Origin: Marinosulfonomonas sp.
Lineage (GTDB): Bacteria; Pseudomonadota; Alphaproteobacteria; Rhodobacterales; Rhodobacteraceae
Direction of reading: 5' to 3'
Assembly (NCBI GenBank): GCA_019090845.1
Contig: JAHRVD010000243.1
Coordinates: forward strand, 1-5,805
DNA: 5,805 nt
A program made the translations under genes and the position numbers. The notes beneath the pieces were generated by a model. That model did no database searches, was not told the origin of the DNA, and was given only the letters and a program-made list of their open reading frames with translations. Each line of letters opens with the position of its first letter. Within the stretch, counting starts at the first letter, position 1. This document shows positions 1 to 4,419 of this stretch, one piece after another.

Positions 1-519
1 CTGTGCAAAGCGATCCGCCCGCATGTGAAAACGGTGATGGACGTGCATCTGATGATCGCCCCTGTCGATCCCTATATCGAGGCTTTTGCCGATGCCGGTG
101 CAGACTATCTAAGCGCCCATGTCGAGGCTGGCCCACATATTCACCGCACGCTTCAGGCGATCCGGGGCGCGGGTGTTAAGGCAGGTGTTGCGATAAACCC
201 CGGCACCCCTGCGTCGGCAGTTTCACAGATTCTGGACTTGGTGGATTTGATCTGTGTTCTGACAGTCAATCCCGGCTTTGGCGGGCAAAAGTTCATTCAT
301 TCGCAGGTCGAAAAGATAACCGAATTGCGCGCCATGGTGGGGGACCGCCCGATCCATATCCAAATCGATGGCGGTATCACCACCCAGACCGCTCCGATTG
401 CGCGGGCTGCGGGTGCAGATGTTCTGGTGGCTGGAACGGCGGCGTTTTCGGGTGGCTCGGTTGCCAACCCGGCCCCCTATGGCGCCAATATCGCAGCGCT
501 GCGCGAGGCGGCGGGTTGA
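1..519 (+). CDS. rpe: Ribulose-phosphate 3-epimerase, 5'-truncated by window edge
   Basis: Cytosolic enzyme that interconverts D-ribulose 5-phosphate and D-xylulose 5-phosphate in the pentose phosphate and Calvin pathways. Frame 1 is open from the first base, giving 172 visible codons. The family is about 220-230 residues, so roughly 55 N-terminal residues, including the LHxDVMDG strand with two metal/catalytic residues, lie upstream of the window. A GTG at 25 is internal, not the start. Visible hallmarks are DVHLMI (His codon at 46-48, a metal ligand in the family), HVEAG, NPGTP, the phosphate-loop strand VNPGFGGQKFI, IDGGI (catalytic/metal Asp codon at 367-369) and the C-terminal phosphate-binding VAGTAAFSGG. 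The order and spacing fit a (beta/alpha)8 barrel with no frameshift. The usual Met before the VNPG strand is Leu here (codon 259-261). The 3' end overlaps the convergent polymerase gene by 43 bp. Family identity is very secure; Rhodobacteraceae-like wording is from memory. Confidence 0.97.
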   Translation: MCKAIRPHVKTVMDVHLMIAPVDPYIEAFADAGADYLSAHVEAGPHIHRTLQAIRGAGVKAGVAINPGTPASAVSQILDLVDLICVLTVNPGFGGQKFIHSQVEKITELRAMVGDRPIHIQIDGGITTQTAPIARAAGADVLVAGTAAFSGGSVANPAPYGANIAALREAAG

Positions 520-1775
520 TCGGCAGCGGCGGGCACGCTGGTCGCGCTGAGCATCAGCAAATATAAAAGGACCGACATCAGCTGATCGACAAAACTGGTA
601 GAAAAAGTAACTGCCAGCAAAAGCGACAGGCCAAAGCCGTTGGCGAGTATTCTGGCATGGCGGTCGGCGGGCGTTGTGCTTGGCAGGCAGCGGTGCAGTC
701 TAATAACCCCGCTCAGAACAAGTAGAAAAGCCAGCAGGCCGATAATCCCGCCCTCGAAAAACGTTTCCAGAAATATATTGTGCATTTCCAGCTGGAAATG
801 GCTTGATGCGGCCGATTGACCGGCACCAAAGCCCAGCCACGGTTGCTCGATCGCCTGTTGGAAGCCCAGCGACCAGTTCACGATACGCCAAGAAACCGAA
901 TTATCCACATAGCGATAGTCAAAAACCGCGTCAGAAACCGAGAAGTTTTGAAAGAAGAACGGCAGGCTAGTCAGATCGGAAAACCGCCCCGATAACTGGC
1001 CAAGTACAATGCCAGAAACCGCGATGACTGCGAGCATCAGAATGCGCCCCAACGGACTGGCGCGCAGGAATAATGTTAAGCCGGTGCAAAGGGCCAACAT
1101 CACCCAGGCCGTGCGCGCAAAGGTCAAATATAGCGCCAACATGCCCAGACCAATCAAAATCAGATGGCCAAATGACCATGCATGGCGCTGTTTGATGCGA
1201 ATAACCTCTAGCCCGATTAGGGCCGCAACCATCTGAATTGCAAATGACACCGGGTGCACGTCACTGCCGATTGCCCGCTGTGTTTCGAATTTGCCAGCTT
1301 CCACAAAACCCGATCCGGTTGCAATCTGTGCAACCGCCAAGCATGTGCCAACAATTATAAAGGCGACCAGGAACGTCTGGACTGCTGGCAGGGCTGCAAG
1401 GCTTGTCACGTTATAGGACGCAGCATTTGCGAATAAGGCATAAAGCGCCAAAAGCGCCAGCAAGGCGACTGCATCGACGTTCCCGACAAAATTGGCCGCG
1501 ACCGACAAAACGGCTGCAAACATCCATGCCAACAGCCCCAACACAAGGGTTTGTGATTTAGCTGAAAGGTGCATGTGTTGAACAAACCCAAGAAACAGAC
1601 AGCCAGTCATGAAGATTGCCGATACTTCTGATATCGCAGGGATGCCAAAATTTTCGGCAATGCCAGCGATCCAGCGTATTGCAAGCAACGCAAGGATGAT
1701 CCTGACCGCTGTTTGGGACGCATAATCCTCTTGGGCAAGGTCAGGTTGGGAAAACTCAAGCGCTAAAGACTTCAA
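477..1775 (-). CDS. O-antigen ligase/polymerase-like (Wzy-type) membrane protein
   Basis: Predicted inner-membrane protein of 432 residues, probably the Wzy-type polymerase that joins flipped lipid-linked repeat units in the periplasm. I count about twelve hydrophobic segments (roughly 24-40, 51-66, 76-95, 100-118, 131-152, 175-193, 203-219, 222-237, 244-261, 341-360, 378-395, 398-415). The Wzy_C/O-antigen ligase signature lies in order: TFARTAW (218-224, with the conserved Arg after a membrane segment), a large periplasmic loop at about 262-340 containing SWRIVNW (295-301), PWLGFGAG (312-319) and MHNIFLE (331-337), then EGGIIGLLAF opening the next segment. The start is a TTG at 1775-1773. 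An in-frame TGA lies four codons upstream and no ATG or GTG occurs nearby downstream, so TTG is the only sensible start. It overlaps the flippase stop as TTGA, implying translational coupling. The last 13 residues are Ala/Pro-rich and antisense to the end of rpe. Polymerase and ligase cannot be told apart by sequence alone; the flippase partner favours polymerase. Confidence 0.88.
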   Translation of the reverse strand: MKSLALEFSQPDLAQEDYASQTAVRIILALLAIRWIAGIAENFGIPAISEVSAIFMTGCLFLGFVQHMHLSAKSQTLVLGLLAWMFAAVLSVAANFVGNVDAVALLALLALYALFANAASYNVTSLAALPAVQTFLVAFIIVGTCLAVAQIATGSGFVEAGKFETQRAIGSDVHPVSFAIQMVAALIGLEVIRIKQRHAWSFGHLILIGLGMLALYLTFARTAWVMLALCTGLTLFLRASPLGRILMLAVIAVSGIVLGQLSGRFSDLTSLPFFFQNFSVSDAVFDYRYVDNSVSWRIVNWSLGFQQAIEQPWLGFGAGQSAASSHFQLEMHNIFLETFFEGGIIGLLAFLLVLSGVIRLHRCLPSTTPADRHARILANGFGLSLLLAVTFSTSFVDQLMSVLLYLLMLSATSVPAAADQPAASRSAAILAP

Positions 1776-3094
1776 AGTGACACTTCACGATGGGGCCGAA
1801 AACTGGGCGCCAAAGCTGCCAGAATATCCGTGCGCAATGACATCAGCCGAACGGTTTGGCGCAAAAACAAAATTTTGCGCAGCCCCGTCGCCAACAAGAC
1901 CGCCAGTGCAACACCCACTGACCCGCCGACAACAGCACCGAACACCAACAAGCCGGCACTGACCAACAGCGCAATTGCGCTGGCCCGCATTGCCTGACGC
2001 TCAAAACCACACATGTTCAAAACGATGTCGGCTGGGCCAGTCGCCGCGTTCAGTATTGCCGCAAGAACCAGAATTCGAAACACCAGGTCGGCCTGCTCAA
2101 AGTCCGAACCAAATAGCTGCAGCACATAAGGTGCGGCGATAAAAAGCGGCGCGCCAAGCATAGCTGTTAGCAAGGTGGTGCGCCGCGTCGTGCTTTGCAC
2201 CATTTCGGCGATCTGGCTGCGTTGGCCCCAACTCCAAGCCTCTGACAACATCGGACCCAACACAACATTATAGCTGGTCAGAAAAAAGGCCAATAACATT
2301 GCCAACCGGTTTGCCGCAAAATAATACGCCGCCGGTTCCGGGCCAAGAAACAGGCCGACACAAATCACGTCGGCATTCGCCAGAAAGATATTTGAAACCG
2401 ACGTAACCCAGAATGGAATGACGGATTTGCGCCATTGCGGGTCGTCTGGGACCCGTCCTGTCAATGAAAGTCTGGGCATGGCCACCTTGGATTTGATCCA
2501 CCTCATCTGCGCGATGTTCAGGACAACCAAAGTGGTGAAAAGGAAGATCAAAACAACGACAGCATTGGGTCGGGCTGCAAGCGAATACACCAGAACAATG
2601 ATTCCGACGATCAGGCGCCACAGGATTTCTTTGGGAAAGATCGCCGCCTGAATGTGGTGATACCCACGGGCGAAATGTGCCTGAAAGTCGGCCCAGCCAA
2701 CGACAAGGATCAGGCCAAGGCCCAAAACGATCGAGAAAGCAGAAAGGGTTTGAATGCCCCCCATGCGTCGCGCCAGAAAGGCTGCAATGATCAGAATGGC
2801 GAAGGTCAACACTGTGCCCAAGGCCGTCAGGCGGGCAGCGTTGGACATAAGACCGCGCAATTGCGGGCTGTGAATATTTTTTCGCCGTGGCGGTAAAAAC
2901 CGAAGTAACGACATTTGTTGGCCACAAGCACCGACCACTGAAAACAACAAGGCGAGATTCAGGTAAACTGCGACCTGCCCAAAATCAGCAGCCGTCATCA
3001 CCCGTGCCAGCAAGATCGTAAAGCCATAGGTCACACCGGCGGCGGCCAGTTTCGCCAACAGAGTAAAATTCGCCAGCTTGTTCAGTGTCATCAT
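1772..3094 (-). CDS. Wzx-like oligosaccharide flippase (MOP superfamily)
   Basis: Predicted inner-membrane flippase of 440 residues that would move undecaprenyl-linked oligosaccharide from the cytoplasmic to the periplasmic face. It has about twelve hydrophobic segments spread over the whole length. Family-like features are the N-terminal TYGFTILLARVMTAADFGQ (22-40), the second-half repeat beginning ADVICVGLFLGPEPAAYYFA (241-260) followed by ANRLA, LQLFGSDFEQADLVFRIL (325-342) and VLNMCGFERQAM (358-369), which resemble the polysaccharide biosynthesis/RfbX-type pattern. The length is normal for Wzx. Two consecutive ATGs are possible starts (3094 and 3091). The AAGGA at 3102-3098 lies 3 nt from the first and 6 nt from the second, so the second may be the one used. 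It is the first gene of a leftward operon with the polymerase, overlapping it by 4 bp, and is divergent from the glycosyltransferase across a CtrA-box-bearing promoter region. The transported sugar cannot be read from the sequence. Confidence 0.9.
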   Translation of the reverse strand: MMTLNKLANFTLLAKLAAAGVTYGFTILLARVMTAADFGQVAVYLNLALLFSVVGACGQQMSLLRFLPPRRKNIHSPQLRGLMSNAARLTALGTVLTFAILIIAAFLARRMGGIQTLSAFSIVLGLGLILVVGWADFQAHFARGYHHIQAAIFPKEILWRLIVGIIVLVYSLAARPNAVVVLIFLFTTLVVLNIAQMRWIKSKVAMPRLSLTGRVPDDPQWRKSVIPFWVTSVSNIFLANADVICVGLFLGPEPAAYYFAANRLAMLLAFFLTSYNVVLGPMLSEAWSWGQRSQIAEMVQSTTRRTTLLTAMLGAPLFIAAPYVLQLFGSDFEQADLVFRILVLAAILNAATGPADIVLNMCGFERQAMRASAIALLVSAGLLVFGAVVGGSVGVALAVLLATGLRKILFLRQTVRLMSLRTDILAALAPSFRPHREVSL

Positions 3095-3097
3095 CAG

Positions 3098-3103
3098 TCC
3101 TTT
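3098..3103 (-). promoter_or_regulatory. Ribosome binding site of flippase gene
   Basis: AAAGGA on the minus strand. It lies 3 nt before the ATG at 3094 and 6 nt before the ATG at 3091; the second spacing is the more usual one, so this site argues mildly for the start at 3091. Confidence 0.6.
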
Positions 3104-3165
3104 GCTTCGTCTGCAGAATCGACAGAACCGCTGGCCTACGGATCAGCCGGGCGTGTCGCCGATTT

Positions 3166-3184
3166 GGTTAAGGCTGACTTAACC
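3166..3184. promoter_or_regulatory. CtrA-like box 1 (TTAA-N7-TTAA palindrome)
   Basis: GGTTAAGGCTGACTTAACC is a perfect inverted repeat with 7-bp arms and a 5-bp centre. The TTAA cores at 3168-3171 and 3179-3182 are exactly 7 bp apart, which matches the full CtrA recognition pattern known from Caulobacter and other alphaproteobacteria, with the favoured G and C flanks (GTTAA...TTAAC). It lies on the flippase side of the divergent region, about 72-84 bp upstream of the flippase start. Binding by CtrA is inferred from the motif only. Confidence 0.62.
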
Positions 3185-3190
3185 TTGGTT

Positions 3191-3211
3191 TTCTTAACGC
3201 GCCGTTAAGAA
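3191..3211. promoter_or_regulatory. CtrA-like box 2 (TTAA-N7-TTAA palindrome)
   Basis: A perfect inverted repeat with 9-bp arms and a 3-bp centre; its inner part is TCTTAACGCGCCGTTAAGA (3192-3210). The TTAA cores at 3194-3197 and 3205-3208 are again exactly 7 bp apart. Its centre is 26 bp from that of box 1, about two and a half helical turns. It sits where the -35 region of a rightward promoter with the TAAAAT at 3221 would be, a common position for CtrA-activated promoters. There is no T run after it and no gene end before it, so it is not a terminator. Confidence 0.62.
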
Positions 3212-3220
3212 TGATCTCGT

Positions 3221-3226
3221 TAAAAT
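3221..3226 (+). promoter_or_regulatory. Possible -10 element of glycosyltransferase promoter
   Basis: TAAAAT matches the sigma70 -10 consensus at five of six positions. With a 17-bp spacer the -35 hexamer would fall at 3198-3203, in the middle of CtrA-like box 2 and without a consensus match, as expected if an activator replaces -35 contacts. Transcription would begin near 3233, leaving a leader of roughly 60 nt. Short A/T-rich matches are common by chance, so confidence is low. Confidence 0.35.
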
Positions 3227-3281
3227 TTTCTGAATGTCTTGCGTTCCATTTGTCGGGACGCTGCACGAGCCAAGATTGGCG

Positions 3282-3287
3282 AAAGGG
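3282..3287 (+). promoter_or_regulatory. Ribosome binding site of glycosyltransferase gene
   Basis: AAAGGG placed 4 nt before the ATG at 3292. It supports this start over the ATG at 3211, which directly abuts the palindrome of CtrA-like box 2 and has only a poor purine stretch (AAGA) touching it. Confidence 0.55.
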
Positions 3288-3291
3288 TGCT

Positions 3292-4419
3292 ATGCAACAA
3301 TTCACACATGTAAACATCATGGGAACGCGCGGCGTGCCGGCGGCGCATGGCGGCTTTGAAACCTTCGCGCAAAAGCTGGCGCTTTATTTGGTATCTCGGG
3401 GCGTATCAGTAACGGTCTATTGCCAGACAGAGGGCGCACACGACCTGCACGGGCGCGAAGACTATTGGCATGGTATTCACCGCGTTCACTTTGGAACCCG
3501 CCGCACAGGTGCGCTTGGCACGATGGAATTTGATCTGGCCTGTGTGCGCCATGTGTTGAACCAACCCGGATGCGACCTGGTGCTTGGCTACAATACTGCG
3601 GTGTTCAATTTGGCGCAGCGATATCACAAGCGGCAAGTCTATATGAATATGGATGGGATCGAGTGGAAACGCGCAAAATGGTCGCTGCCTGCGCGCGCCT
3701 GGCTGCTGATGAATGAGGTGATTGGCGCGAACCTGTCAAATCGCCCGATAGCGGACCACCCTGAAATCGGACGCCATATTTCCAAACGCTCCCGCATTCT
3801 TCCCGCCGTTATTCCTTATGGTGCGGATGTTGTCGGCGCAGCGGATGACGAACCGGTTCGTGATTTGGGGCTGGAGCCGGGCAAGTATTTTGTATCTATC
3901 GCGCGAATAGAGCCTGAGAATTCCATTCTGGAAATTATCCAGGCGTTCCAACAGGCCGATACCGGAATGGACCTTTTGGTTCTGGGGCGGCTGGATCAAG
4001 GCAACAAATATCACGATCTTGTCCGCGCCCAAGCGTGCGACAGGGTGCATTTGCCCGGCGGGATCTACGATGATCATATTGTCAAATCACTGCGCTTTCA
4101 TACCCGCGCCTATTTCCACGGGCATCAAGTTGGCGGCACCAATCCGTCGCTGGTCGAGGCGCTTGGCGCCGGAAACGCGACAATCGCGCATGACAACAAA
4201 TTCAATCGTTGGACAGCAGGTGAAGGACAGCGGTTTTTCTCGACCGTGCAGGAGTGCTGCGAACATGTGCAGGTTCTGGCGCGCGATGACCTTGCTGTCT
4301 TCAAATCAAGGATATCTGCACGAGAACGCCATGCCGTGGATTTTCGCTGGGGCGATGTTCTGGCACAATATGAGGCACTGCTTGTTGGCTCTCTGTCTGT
4401 TCAGATCGCCGCAGAATAA
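3292..4419 (+). CDS. Glycosyltransferase, DUF1972/GT4 family
   Basis: Probable cytoplasmic or membrane-associated retaining glycosyltransferase that adds a sugar (rhamnosyltransferases are common in this group) to a lipid-linked repeat unit. From the ATG at 3292 it is 375 residues, normal for the family. The N-terminal domain opens with a beta strand and nucleotide-fold loop, VNIMGTRGVPAAHGGFE (7-23), the DUF1972 hallmark, and continues with MDGIEWKRAKW (120-130). The C-terminal GT-B half has IPYGAD (174-179), FVSIARIEPENSI (200-212) for nucleotide-sugar binding, and HGHQVGGTNPSLVEALG (276-292). The EX7E motif of classical GT4 enzymes is altered: the second Glu is present (E289) but the first position is Gly281, which I recall as usual in this subgroup. 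An in-frame ATG at 3211 would add 27 residues with no family resemblance. It is divergent from the flippase and overlaps the convergent kinase gene by 19 bp. Donor and acceptor cannot be read from the sequence. Confidence 0.9.
   Translation: MQQFTHVNIMGTRGVPAAHGGFETFAQKLALYLVSRGVSVTVYCQTEGAHDLHGREDYWHGIHRVHFGTRRTGALGTMEFDLACVRHVLNQPGCDLVLGYNTAVFNLAQRYHKRQVYMNMDGIEWKRAKWSLPARAWLLMNEVIGANLSNRPIADHPEIGRHISKRSRILPAVIPYGADVVGAADDEPVRDLGLEPGKYFVSIARIEPENSILEIIQAFQQADTGMDLLVLGRLDQGNKYHDLVRAQACDRVHLPGGIYDDHIVKSLRFHTRAYFHGHQVGGTNPSLVEALGAGNATIAHDNKFNRWTAGEGQRFFSTVQECCEHVQVLARDDLAVFKSRISARERHAVDFRWGDVLAQYEALLVGSLSVQIAAE

Larger units (their letters stand above)
3095..3291. promoter_or_regulatory. Divergent promoter region between flippase and glycosyltransferase genes
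   Basis: This 197-bp stretch is the only real intergenic region in the window and must carry the leftward promoter for the flippase-polymerase operon and the rightward promoter for the glycosyltransferase. Its middle (3166-3226) is A/T-rich and holds two TTAA-N7-TTAA palindromes, an extra TTAA at 3220-3223 and a -10-like TAAAAT. No good -10/-35 pair is apparent on the leftward strand. No tRNA or small-RNA structure is evident. A reading frame is open from 3211 to the glycosyltransferase start, but I treat it as untranslated leader. Confidence 0.7.

Noticed and set aside
2268..2927. A 219-codon open frame on the minus strand within the flippase gene
   Set aside because: It lies entirely inside the flippase gene in another frame of the same strand, has Cys/Pro/His-rich composition typical of a shadow frame, no recognisable domain and no independent context.
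3116..3120. GANTC (CcrM methylation) site in the divergent region
   Set aside because: It is a single copy, expected by chance about once per 256 bp, so not meaningful without conservation.
3191..3211. Palindrome considered as an intrinsic terminator
   Set aside because: It is A/T-rich in its arms, has no following T run, and lies upstream of two divergent genes with no transcript to end there.
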